Assembly (NCBI GenBank): GCA_030549175.1
Contig: JAUKUA010000007.1
Span: 3,720,001 to 3,784,000, forward strand
From: Lasiosphaeris hirsuta
Taxonomy: Eukaryota; Ascomycota; Sordariomycetes; Sordariales; Lasiosphaeriaceae
Direction of reading: 5' to 3'
Length of the DNA stretch: 64,000 nt
The notes below the pieces were generated by a model. It made no database searches and had not been told where the DNA came from. It worked only from the letters and a program-made list of their open reading frames with translations. Positions 20,718 to 30,571 of this stretch are shown one piece after another; the first letter of the stretch is position 1; each line of letters starts with the position of its first letter. The position numbers and the translations under genes are program-made.

Positions 20718-23714
20718 ATGGAGGGCTCCAGCGCGCAGGGTCAATCGACCGACCGCTCCCGAAATCCCCCCTACCCTCGAACGGCTTCCAGGTCCAGCAC
20801 CAGTTCAACGCGGACACGATTAAGCAACACTGGCTCTTCCTCATCACACCAGCTCCCCGCTGGTGCCCTTCCACACCGGTACCACCATACTCGTTGCAAT
20901 CGATCATCGACTGTCGATCCCCCAAGATCCCAGTTGTCCCGCGAGGCCCTCGAGAATTCGAGGGAGTCGCTGCCCACCATGTCGACCTATCTCCAAGAGA
21001 GGCTGGAGCGCGAGCGCAAGGTCAATGACAGCGAGCGCTCCTCGAGCCGAGCCAGCAACGAAGCCATGAGCACACCGTCCGATCTTCGCGCCATTCAGAG
21101 CTCCCCGCCCAGAAAAACCCCCACCGAGGGGCGGCGTCCGAGGTCGAGTGGTGGTGGCGAGCCATCAAAGAAGAAGGGTTTGGGCCTCAAGGAAATGGAA
21201 CAAACACTGTCGACCTTGCACAAGCAAAATTTTGATCTCAAGCTTGAGCTGTTCCATCGACGGGAGAAGCAGACGGCTTTGGAAGACAGAGTTGAGAAAT
21301 TAGAGGCCGACAAGGCTCAAACGGATGACATGAATGACCAACTGATACTAGAGCTAGAAAAGCGAGACAAGGCGGTGGAAGAAGCGGTGGCGATGATTGT
21401 GGTTCTGGAAGCCCGTGTCGAGCAGCTGTTGAGGGAACGTGAGATGGTGAGGCGGGTGGAGGAGGAAGGCTTGTTTTACGCACACGGCGACTCTCCTGGC
21501 CCCGAGGCAACGCCGAAGATAAAGATGCTCGAGACGCAATTTGACAATGCTAAGGTCCTCAACCGCATGCCGAGCTTTCTGTCGGAGCAGAGCGAGAACA
21601 CTGCGAACCTGCGCAACGTTTACCTCGGCGTCAGGGGCAGCGTGCTCAGCCTGCAGAGGACAGCGGAAGACGCTCACGAGGTTGATCGCGCGGAACATAA
21701 CGGCGTCAGCAGTCCCACATTGAGCGTACTGAGTGAGAGCTCCTTCCTCAGCGTGTATGGTCAAAAAGGACCCGACGAAGGTTCTGCACACAACAACAGC
21801 CCGCCAGCGATGGATGGGCCCTCGGTCAACCGCAGACCGCCCGTCGACGAGTCCACCCAGGCAACGAACTCAATGACCCACAGTCAGCCTCGCCGGGTAT
21901 CCATCTCCACCGGCCCCAATGGCCTCGGTCAGTTCCAGAACATACACGACATCATGGATATGGGTGGTTCTCCCCTCCAGCGCTTGGAACGGTTAGAAAG
22001 GACATTGACTGCGATGGGAGAGGCATCGCGGCCTCCCACCTCGAGCCAGGAGCAGGATATACCTCCCATGTCCCGGCCGGCACAAACTTTGACGCAACCC
22101 AAGACAAAACAGGAGAAGCGAGAGGCGCTGCAGAGAGTGCTCACCCAGGGCCACCAGGGCCCAATGGGAAGGGAACTTTCTCATGGCCATGGCCTTCCTC
22201 CGACTCCGGACACCATCTCTACATCAACACTCCGCCGCTTCCAAAGCTCCAACGACACCCTTTCTAGGGAGCAGAGTCTGGTGAACGAGCGCAGCTATCT
22301 AACATTATCAGAGACGACAGCTTCGCAGAACTCTGGTTATGAAGGGAATGGAAGTGCCAAACGGCTTGAACTGCCCGAGCAAACCAACCAAGCACCATCA
22401 ACCACAGCATTTGACAGTCGCCGGCAGTTGCTAGCACAGAGTGTAAATCACCTCCCAGTCTCCATGTCTCCGCCTCCCCGTCCTCGATCGGCCGGCGAGA
22501 CTACTGTGTCGCGCCGGCGCGGCAGAGATGGATGGGACAGTGATGAGTCGGATGACGATTTTGGTGATGGTATGGATTCGATGGCGTCGAGTTTCGATCC
22601 CTGGCTTCGAGAGAGTTTGAAGCCAAGTCAAGTCGATGCCCTTGACCCGATGAGCTCGGCGTCTCAGGCTGGCGGTAAACACGCCGAACGCGCTTCGCCT
22701 GATCTGTTTTCCTTCCCGGCCACTACGGGTGGCTGGGCGACCAGCGTCATGTTTGGCTCGCTTGGGGGCGCTGGCTACATGGGTGCAATGGGGAACCAGA
22801 TACCCTCTCCTCCGATGGCAGATAGGTTGGACGCACTAGGCGAATCACTGCCTGGCTCATACTTCGGGTCGGGGCTTGCGAGTCCGGTCATTGGTTCCAG
22901 CCATGCTCCTCCGCCGCCGCCCAACAGGAGGTCGAGCCTCCAAGCCGCGACTGGCTCGACGTCTTTGATCAAAGGGGCTGGTAGCATCCCCGGCTCCCCC
23001 GCGCGACCTTCTCCGTTGAGTGCCAAGCCAAAGAGGAGCCCCGTTCGAGCGAGCCGGCATCGTAGCAACAGCATTGATGTGCGGCCCCCTCCGCTCAATT
23101 TGACCGAGGCAGGTCTCAGGCAGGATCGGGCCGCAACAGTGCCGCCCAAGCAATTTCATCTCCCCCCGCCATCACAAACTCAAGAGTCACAAGATAGACA
23201 GCAGCAGCAGCAACAGGCCTCCCAAAAGCAGCGTCATTATCCCCCCACGGCAAGCCAACCCGCCCGATCACGCGGTCTCAACAGCCTCTTCCGTCGTTCA
23301 ACTGGTTCGGCCGAGCCACCGCAGCTCACCGCGCCATCAAGCGCGCCGCCCACCGAGACAACGTTCAAAAACGTACCGGGACCCATGATGGGTCTCCCTT
23401 CCTGGGGGAAGCGAAACTCGCTCCTCGCTGATGACGACAGAGAGAGCGCGACACCGCCACCGATTTTGAGAAACAAGGGCCAACCCAGAGCGGATCTTGA
23501 TGAGGGTGGAGGGGTGCCCTTGAACCGGCAGAGTAGCGGGGGAGCACCGATCGGGGATATACCTGGCTCACCCCAATCGTCAGGTCCCAATGTCAACGGC
23601 GGGGCGCCAGTCGGAAATGTCGGCAATCAGCCTCTGCCGCGCAACGATGGCGGCGGCAAGCGGAAGTGGCTCGGTCTGGGGAGGGTGAGCAGTCTGCGGA
23701 ACCGGGGCATCTAG
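20718..23714 (+). CDS. centrosomin N-terminal-motif (Cnn_1N) protein, probable microtubule-organising factor
   Basis: A single-exon gene of 998 aa. Near residues 152-240 it has a coiled coil opening with LGLKEMEQTLSTLHKQNFDL. This is the CM1/Cnn_1N signature found in centrosomin, Mto1, Pcp1 and fungal ApsB, which recruits gamma-tubulin complexes. The rest is low complexity: a Ser/Arg-rich N-terminus, a Pro/Ser/Gln-rich C-terminal half with a Q-run, and a basic C-terminus (KRKWLGLGRVSSLRNRG). A role at septal or spindle-pole microtubule-organising centres is inferred from CM1. I use the ATG at 20718; upstream in-frame codons lack another ATG. An out-of-frame ATG at 20675 opens a 117-codon frame overlapping this start. 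Confidence 0.82.
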   Translation: MEGSSAQGQSTDRSRNPPYPRTASRSSTSSTRTRLSNTGSSSSHQLPAGALPHRYHHTRCNRSSTVDPPRSQLSREALENSRESLPTMSTYLQERLERERKVNDSERSSSRASNEAMSTPSDLRAIQSSPPRKTPTEGRRPRSSGGGEPSKKKGLGLKEMEQTLSTLHKQNFDLKLELFHRREKQTALEDRVEKLEADKAQTDDMNDQLILELEKRDKAVEEAVAMIVVLEARVEQLLREREMVRRVEEEGLFYAHGDSPGPEATPKIKMLETQFDNAKVLNRMPSFLSEQSENTANLRNVYLGVRGSVLSLQRTAEDAHEVDRAEHNGVSSPTLSVLSESSFLSVYGQKGPDEGSAHNNSPPAMDGPSVNRRPPVDESTQATNSMTHSQPRRVSISTGPNGLGQFQNIHDIMDMGGSPLQRLERLERTLTAMGEASRPPTSSQEQDIPPMSRPAQTLTQPKTKQEKREALQRVLTQGHQGPMGRELSHGHGLPPTPDTISTSTLRRFQSSNDTLSREQSLVNERSYLTLSETTASQNSGYEGNGSAKRLELPEQTNQAPSTTAFDSRRQLLAQSVNHLPVSMSPPPRPRSAGETTVSRRRGRDGWDSDESDDDFGDGMDSMASSFDPWLRESLKPSQVDALDPMSSASQAGGKHAERASPDLFSFPATTGGWATSVMFGSLGGAGYMGAMGNQIPSPPMADRLDALGESLPGSYFGSGLASPVIGSSHAPPPPPNRRSSLQAATGSTSLIKGAGSIPGSPARPSPLSAKPKRSPVRASRHRSNSIDVRPPPLNLTEAGLRQDRAATVPPKQFHLPPPSQTQESQDRQQQQQQASQKQRHYPPTASQPARSRGLNSLFRRSTGSAEPPQLTAPSSAPPTETTFKNVPGPMMGLPSWGKRNSLLADDDRESATPPPILRNKGQPRADLDEGGGVPLNRQSSGGAPIGDIPGSPQSSGPNVNGGAPVGNVGNQPLPRNDGGGKRKWLGLGRVSSLRNRGI

Positions 23715-25110
23715 GCGAGTCCTGGGTGGCAACAGGGCAGCGATAACGCTGCTGTTCCCGTGTGATACTTTATCCTATTCTATCCTTTGTTTGGTCGTTT
23801 CTCTCGCCGGGAATTGGCGGCTCGGCGGGTTTCAAGGACGTGGCTTTGGCGTTCTGCGTCGCTGGAGTCAGGACACATCCAGCAAGCACATTCGTCGGTT
23901 TTTTTTTTTTAAATTTATTTGTTTGGCAGCTCATGTTGGCTCTTTGGAATTGCTCTGGTCTGATTTCTCGGGTTGGCGTTTACGGGACGCAAGGCAGAAA
24001 ACACGTGGCATTGTTCAGAACGGAATCCTCTTGGATAACCTCGGACGGCCCCGAAATATAGTTACCGAGCCGGCTTCATTGCACTTTTAGGACGGAGTTT
24101 TGGTTTCCATCCCCAGCAAGACTACAGAAAAATGACTTGCGCAAGTGAGACGACCTCCAACGGGAGGTGGGGAGGCAGAACCAGACTGAATGGGTCGACG
24201 CAAGTCGAGGGAGTGACAGCATGTGTTGGTTTGGCAGAGTTAGCAGAGTGTATTACTAGATAGATAGGACTTTGGTCATCAATCGCCAGTCCTGACAAGG
24301 TGGTGATATACAAATCAAGCAGATTTTTGTATGCAATCCTGCCCCTCTTGGTGCCAATGGTAATGAACGAAGGAACCTTTGATCACAGTGACTTCCAACC
24401 GGCGAATTCGTGATGATCAATCGGGCTGGTGGTACCCAGCCCTGTAGGGCCGTTGACATTACATTGGCATGGTGGTAGGTCAGAGGGAATTAGGTTTTGG
24501 ATTAGGATTGAAATTGGGGTACATTGGTGATTGTAGCCAATCTTATGATGAAGCCGTTTCTGAAGCTCGATTGACTTTTTGTGGCACTTGTAGCGTCAAC
24601 AGGTGCTTGAGCATGTGCATGCACTCGTGAGCTCAGATAAAGGAAGATCTCTTGGATTGCTTGATCTGGCTGTTGACTGAAGTCATGGCAAGAAATTGGA
24701 CTTGAGCATTAACCCATATTGTGGAAGAGCAGCAACTGCCCAGATCTGAGCTGTGGAATTCAGGAGCTGTACTATGTAATCCAAGGGAATCCGATAAGGT
24801 TCTACCCGACCGGTTGACGGGAGGTTGGACTGTGGGGTTGATAGGGTTGATAGGTGCGTAGGTTAGGTGTGGTTGTCGTTGTGGGCCCTTTTTTTACTCA
24901 CTTCCACATGTGCCAGCGGCCGCAACCGTGACTCTCCATCAACCTTATCGAAGGTTTTGAAAGTGTTGACCCGAAGGACTACGAATTCCTCAAATTTGCA
25001 GTTGCGCATTGACCAGCTCAAGAACGTATATAGAGGCCGCTCCCCCTCCCATCTCTTCAATCATTTTCTCTTTCGAATCATCTCATCCTCGACGGTACCT
25101 CTTCGGCAAC

Positions 25111-25159
25111 TCGACAGCTCGACACCTCGACTCCTCGATTCCTCGACTCCTCGACTCCC
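25111..25159. repeat. TCGACTCC-type microsatellite
   Basis: Six imperfect 8-9 bp units (TCGACAGC, TCGACACC, TCGACTCC and TCGATTCC variants) lie in tandem. Confidence 0.75.
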
Positions 25160-25390
25160 TTACCTCGGCAACCAACAGTAAGTTACTTTAAATGTGAACA
25201 TTTACTGACACAGCAGGCGGCGGTTTGGGTGGATGGCTGGGGACCGCCGGAGGGCCGCGGCTCCGGCACTGAGCTGAGCACAACCCCCCCATATAAGGGC
25301 TAGGCCTCTTGACCAATCTTGCCCCCCCCCCCCCCCCCCCCCCCCCCCATTTATCCCCCAATTTACCCGTAACTGGGATATTGCTACTTA

Positions 25391-25705
25391 GAAAAACTGC
25401 GGCGGAAGTCACCCGAGTGGTCCTTCCGGGTGGTGGCTAGGGACCGCAAACATTACCTCTCTCCTTCTGTCCTCCCCCTTCTTCAAGTGAAGTTCCTCTT
25501 CTGTGCTTCCTTTTTTCAAGTGAATATCCTCTTCTGTGCTTCATTTTTTCAAGTGAAGCTTCTTGGCTTTTTTCTCTACCATCTACGTAATAACTCTGCC
25601 ATTTGCAATGACTCAAAAACTCTGCGGCGGAAGCCGTTCCAAGAGGACCTTCCGGGAGGTGGCGGGAGGGACCGCAACGTATTATTCTCCTTCTCCTTCT
25701 GTGAC
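25391..25705. repeat. imperfect direct repeats around CTGCGGCGGAAG and GGGACCGCAA
   Basis: Two units of about 85 bp (from about 25391 and about 25614) share CTGCGGCGGAAG, CCTTCCGGG, GGTGGC and GGGACCGCAA, followed by CTCCTTCTGT. A third fragment at about 25225-25245 shares the GTGGATGGCTGGGGACCGC part. Between the two long units, a 33-bp unit (CCTCTTCTGTGCTTC...TTCAAGTGAA) is tandemly duplicated at 25496-25560. No coding potential is apparent. Confidence 0.65.
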
Positions 25706-26097
25706 CTTTTGATTCAAGTGAATATGAACCATGTTCTTATGATCTTGCTCACTGTTGTGTCGCAATCTATTTCATGTCGGTCAGCCATTCGTGCTCAACC
25801 CCTCGGCGTGGCACAGCTGCTGCGCTTCGGCCAGGGTGCGTGAGGTTGTAGTCGATGAGACCAGTGTTCCACGCCAAGTGTCAGAGACCAGTGATGTTAT
25901 TTGCTCAAAGTTGGGGGACACGGGTTCATGGCTTGTCCCCGCGTCAAGATGACATCCCTAGATACATGGTATCACGCGTCCTCCATCGGGTATCTCTCTC
26001 GCGTTCCTATGATGGCCATCCAGCAAGAATATCCCAGAAATTCATCTCCAACACCGGCCTGACAATACAGCTGATGGCAACCCTCCTCGTCTACCTC

Positions 26098-26431
26098 TCA
26101 CAGAAATCTGGGGATCGCGGCGGTGGATTTGACAACACCCTCACAAAAAGCATCCCACACCTGGCGCTTCCCCTCGGCGGCAGTCTTTCGCTTGGGGATC
26201 GTGTGTTGCCTGGGATCCTTGAGATCCTCGGGCTCCTTAGTCCGCAGCTTGCGCTTCTTTATGAGCTTTGCGGAGGGCTTATCGGGGTTGCCCAGCAATG
26301 GGGCCTGCTCGGCGCGGTCGGATTGCTTCTTCAACTCCGCGCTTGGGCGGAAGAAGGTCTGCGGTGACTTTTGTGAGCAAAGAGGAATAGCGGTGTTGAG
26401 ATAGTGCCGGACTTACCTTGAGGTTGTTCAT
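26098..26431 (-). CDS. small basic protein, unknown function
   Basis: Two exons (26431-26417 and 26358-26098) give 91 aa. The first exon encodes only MNNLK, followed by a GTAAGT donor, a 58-nt intron and an ACCGCAG acceptor. The start has a good context (CACCATGAAC). The protein is Lys/Arg-rich, with KLIKKRKLRTKEPEDLK and PKRKTAAEGKRQ resembling nuclear localisation signals. The spliced N-terminus reads LKTFFRP, which loosely recalls an FF-type PCNA-binding motif but lacks the leading Gln. I do not recognise the family. A further 3' exon is possible, because a GTGAGA donor overlaps the stop. Confidence 0.5.
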
Positions 26432-27574
26432 GGTGATGGTGGAGAGTCGACACTCTGTGTTCCTCGATGATGTTGTGGGGAGGTGTTTGGGGATGTGCAC
26501 TTGTGGAGAAGGGTTCTTGGGGGGACGCGGGTGTGGTTGTACTTCCTTGGCTTTAGCTGGCTTTGATGCTGATGAGGTAGTTGATGCTTGATAGCTGATA
26601 CTTGATGCTTGATGAAGCTGGGAGTTGAGGGAAGTCTCGAGGTCAAGTTGCGAGAGAGGGTTTGGCGAGTTGTCAAGGAGACCATTCCCGGAATACCAAT
26701 TGAGGGAATGCACACTGGCAGCACAGATCACCCGTGGACTGCTGCCGCCGCCATTCACTGGCCCGGGTGACCTCTCATCGTGCTCAGCAGTCAAAATAAT
26801 GGGGATCTGACCTAGAGTAGCTGTCGTAGCTGTCGCAGCTGTCGCAGCTGGCAGACTGCCCAATGGCAGGCCGCCCTCAGTCCCAAGGCGGAAAGTGGCC
26901 CGAGCGCAGCACCCCTCAACTCTCTCGCCTGCAAGCAACACAATCACTAACATTGTTCGAGGACAAGGTCCACCTACAATGCATTCATTGATTTTGACGC
27001 GCCAATCTCTTCAGCACACCTCCTGATGCCAGAATATCGGTCATTGCGAAAAACCGCGACAAACTTCGAGGTCACCGTGAAGCCGCGCGACAGGGAATCG
27101 GGCGCTCACATTCAGATGCGCTTGGCACGACGCCGATGCGCTGCTTGGCAGCAACTCGCCATCATCTTTCTTCCCTTCGCAGACTCTGTCGGCCTCGCGT
27201 GTCTTGGATGCCGGTTTCGATGCGTCTCTGGCCTGTGCTCCAATCGTCAACGGCCTCCAGGCTGGGGCCTAATTCATTTCCTCTTTCCCCGCGTCGACAC
27301 CCTGCCAACACCCTGCTCATTGTGGCTAAGCTGCGCCAATCGCAGCAATAGTCGCGACACAGCCTCTCTAGGACTTTGACTCGACTCACGATGCCGTCCT
27401 CACCGTCTCTACATAAACAATCAATACCCGCTCTGCTGTTTCCATTGCATAGCCAACCATTCTATCTCGAATAACAGCCGATGATCATCAGGTTTCACTG
27501 CAAGATTTTTATTTTTATTTTTTTTACCGAAATCTGTTGTGTTGAGCACACCTTGACACGTGATTATTATTGAG
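26432..27574. other. divergent intergenic region
   Basis: This 1.1-kb stretch separates the divergent small basic protein and the CorA-like gene. It contains a microsatellite-like GTAGCTGTCGCAGCT run near 26817-26850 and a T-rich tract at 27507-27530. No gene is supportable. Confidence 0.4.
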
Positions 27575-29005
27575 ATGGACCATCTCCATCAGCACTTTGG
27601 GAGCCGCAGCGTGTGGGAAAAGTACGACGTGTCCCACGCCCTGACCGTCAACGTGACCGAGATCTGGGGCAGCGACGGGGCCCCCACTTCCGTCGTCGAG
27701 TCTAAAGCCATCTCGTCCTCAATCCTCGACAACTGGCTCGACGAGGCCCCGACCAAGCACATCCTCGCCCATCCCCACACGCGCCTTCTGCGCCTCATCT
27801 GGGTTGGCTCCGACCCGGCCACGTACCGCCCCAGCCCCTCGACCCGGGAGCTCCGACGGCTGCTGGCCACCTGGGACCTCCAAGATGGCTACGACTACGC
27901 CCTGAGCTGCTTCGCCGGCGTCGCCGCCCTGCCGACGCGGGGGGATAGCCGCGTCTTCACCGTCACCTACCACCCCAAATTGGCCATGTCCTGGTCCTAC
28001 ACGGTAGCGGACGGCGTGCCCTGCACGCAGGTCGTCGTCTTCGCCGAGGGCGAGGAGCGCACCGAGCTGCTGCGGGCGCTCACGTCCAAGTGGCCGCCGT
28101 CGCTCGTCGGCCACCCCATGTTCCCGGCCTTCCTGTGCGGCCTGATGCTGAGCCAGGAGATAGACACGACGCTGGACGATATCAAGGGGACGGTGCGGGA
28201 GGTGGAGGCGCGGACGGGCCACCACCGCTTCACCACGCGCCGCCAGACGCGGCCGGCGGCCGGCGAGCTGGGCACCCTCTCGGCGCAGATGAGCGGGTGC
28301 GCCGCCAAGCTGGCCAACGGCACGCGCAAGCTGCAGGTCATCGAGGCCCTCAACAGCTTCCTGCTGCAGCACGCCTCGGTGCCGGCCACGACCCGGCCGC
28401 TGCTGCGCAAGCCGCGCTCCGCGTTCGAGAAGGACACGGGCTCGTTCCTCCTCTACCCCCGCATCCACACCAAACCCATCCCGGACCCCTCCGTCACCGA
28501 CGGCGACGACGACGGCGACAAAGACGACAAAGACGACAGCGACCCGTCCCCGACGGCGCTGCTGACGTCGTACCACGGCCTGATCGCGCACCGCGCGCAG
28601 ATGCAGGCCGTCGACAGCACCTATGTGGCGCAGCGCGTGCAGGTGCAGATCGCGGCCCTGTTCCACCTGATCGCGCAGCAGGACAACGCCATCGCGTTCG
28701 AGACGGCCAGCGCGACGCGCAGCATCGCCAAGGACAGCCTGCGCGACTCATCATCGATGAAGATGCTGGCGCTGGTCGCCATGTTCTTCCTGCCGGGGAG
28801 CTTTGTCGCCGCCCTGTTCTCGACGCCGCTGTTTGAGTGGGACGAGGTGGGAGCGGGTGGGATCGGGGTCGCGACTAGGCCGCAGTTCGTCCTGTTTTGG
28901 GCCGTCGCGGTGCCCCTTACCGTCTTGACATTTGTGTTGTATGGGGTGTGGATTGTGGCGCAGAAGAGGAGGGAGAGGAGGAGGTTGAGGGTCGGGGATG
29001 CGTGA
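27575..29005 (+). CDS. fungal CorA-like membrane protein
   Basis: A single-exon gene of 476 aa. A large soluble N-terminal region is followed by a helical stalk and two C-terminal membrane segments (about residues 397-420 and 435-460). The first segment carries MFFLPGSFVAALFSTPLFEW, the sequence that fungal CorA-like proteins carry around their first pore helix. The GMN signature of true CorA magnesium channels is not present, so transport is uncertain. An Asp-rich insert (residues about 309-325) interrupts the stalk. The ATG used is the first in frame; codons upstream of it have no ATG. Confidence 0.72.
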   Translation: MDHLHQHFGSRSVWEKYDVSHALTVNVTEIWGSDGAPTSVVESKAISSSILDNWLDEAPTKHILAHPHTRLLRLIWVGSDPATYRPSPSTRELRRLLATWDLQDGYDYALSCFAGVAALPTRGDSRVFTVTYHPKLAMSWSYTVADGVPCTQVVVFAEGEERTELLRALTSKWPPSLVGHPMFPAFLCGLMLSQEIDTTLDDIKGTVREVEARTGHHRFTTRRQTRPAAGELGTLSAQMSGCAAKLANGTRKLQVIEALNSFLLQHASVPATTRPLLRKPRSAFEKDTGSFLLYPRIHTKPIPDPSVTDGDDDGDKDDKDDSDPSPTALLTSYHGLIAHRAQMQAVDSTYVAQRVQVQIAALFHLIAQQDNAIAFETASATRSIAKDSLRDSSSMKMLALVAMFFLPGSFVAALFSTPLFEWDEVGAGGIGVATRPQFVLFWAVAVPLTVLTFVLYGVWIVAQKRRERRRLRVGDA

Positions 29006-30571
29006 GAGGGTCGGGGATGCGTGAGGGTGGGATGTTGGATGTATTTCAAGTCAAGGGGGGTTTTACATTTCGATACCCTATTGGTTCATGCAAAGGAGTT
29101 CTTGTTTGCTCTATTCGAAGTTCATGGTCCATCTCACAATCCAATCAGAGCTTTATCACAGAGACTCCTACATATCCAGTTTGGGACGCACTTGGGTCAC
29201 CCCCGACGAATCTAGAGAGACACATCTTGTCAACCTTGCCAGGTAAAACCAACCCCAGTTGATAACCAATTCACCCCTGAATCACGCAGGCATCCGGCGC
29301 GCTGGGCGACGACGGCAGTCTCTTTGGGACAGCCGATTTGCCTAACACATGGTATCGACAACCCAAATAGGCACCAAACGCTAAATTCGTCGTATTTCAC
29401 TTGGCCTAGCACTCCATGCTATGCGGGCTTGACCGAGGCTGCTGACCGAACATGTGCCCCATTTCGCTGTACCCCCGTTTTCTGGGCCACATAAGGAGCT
29501 ACGACCAATAGTACCAGGACGCAAGCGGCAATTTATCACGGCATGGCGTTCAGAATACCGACGGGGTGGACATTCCACGTTCTGTGGACCTACTTCACCA
29601 ACGACACCTGCCGGCCAACGGCAGACCGCACCCAGCCCTGCACGCTGGGCTACTATGGTGTCTACGTGATCATGGCCAAGTCAACAGCGCACATCAACGC
29701 TAGATTGAGGATGGGACTAAGCTGTGCGAGAAGTTGTAGACGTTGAGGTCAGGCAAAAGGGGCAGATATGCGCACTTCAGCTTGCCTGCCATTTGCTAGT
29801 ACATGCTCCGAAGGACAGGTACAGGTCGAAATGCACATATCAATTTAATACTCAATTATCTCCTTCTCTGCCTTCAAAGCTTTATTTCGATGACACCTCA
29901 TGATTACGAGCCCGTGGTACTTTTGATGAACGATAATCGCCTCGGCATTTGGCAGCGCTTCCAGCGGCATTGAAGCTACCTACCTATTCGAAGTTGAACT
30001 TTGAAAGTCAGCGGATTCAGGGGCTGGCGGAACTTCAAAACAAAGACAACAAAGACAACAACTGAAGACTGTGAGTAAAATGGCGAGTTTTATCACCAAT
30101 CAACAGCTTTGCAGATGCTACGGAGTTGGAAAATGATAAAGTCCACCGGCAATGATCGCAGCGGGAAAAGGTATATAAGTCGACCACGGCTAGAGGGGCC
30201 AACTACCGACGCCAGCGCCAGCCGCTATATTTGCTCTTATCACGGTGCAACTTCAATGCTGGAAGCAGCGAATCCTACCGGTGCTGCTCGCCATATCCGA
30301 CGTGATACAATGCAATTACCGTGCAGGTGGTCTGGCCGTCTCAATAGGCCGGCGCGGGCGTCGCACGTCGGCTAAAGCCAAGAGTGATGCGCGGGATGAG
30401 ATCCGTACGCCCTCCCGTCTCTCGGATCGCGGGTAGGAAATAAGGTACTCGGTACTAATATTTAAGCCAACTGTTCGCCACCTCGCCATAATAGCCCATA
30501 CTTCCCACCCCCTATCAGACTGACTGACTGACTGACTCCCTAAATCAACACAGCAAAAAGAATCACTCACA
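29006..30571. other. intergenic region before the O-methyltransferase gene
   Basis: Apart from the oxidase fragment at 29543-29746 I see no gene. A TATATAAG element sits at 30172-30179, about 400 bases before the methyltransferase ATG, and a GACT pentamer repeat lies at 30517-30537. Which transcript the TATA element serves is unclear. Confidence 0.4.
29543..29746 (+). pseudogene. fragment of FAD-linked (BBE-like, PCMH-type) oxidase
   Basis: A 67-codon stretch contains YFTNDTCRPTADRTQPCTLG and then GYYGVYVIMAKSTAHINA. This is the start of the FAD-binding PCMH domain in fungal berberine-bridge-like oxidases. The secretion signal before it is not recognisable. After about residue 53 the sequence loses family character, and the expected RNTGHD flavinylation region is absent. 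It is a short remnant of a larger gene (family length is roughly 500-600 aa). Confidence 0.6.

Larger units (their letters stand above)
23715..26097. other. gene-poor, repeat-bearing region
   Basis: About 2.4 kb between convergent genes with no supportable gene. It holds a poly(C) tract near 25322-25350, a TCGACTCC microsatellite and the dispersed repeats listed separately. Confidence 0.45.

Noticed and set aside
26279..26953. 224-codon minus-strand frame
   Set aside because: It runs through the promoter and the first intron of the 91-aa gene in a different frame, and is Thr/Ser/Pro low complexity.
27719..28666. 315-codon open frame antisense to the CorA-like gene
   Set aside because: Same cause: strong codon bias on the sense strand leaves the antisense frame open. 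The product is Arg/Gly-rich without motifs.
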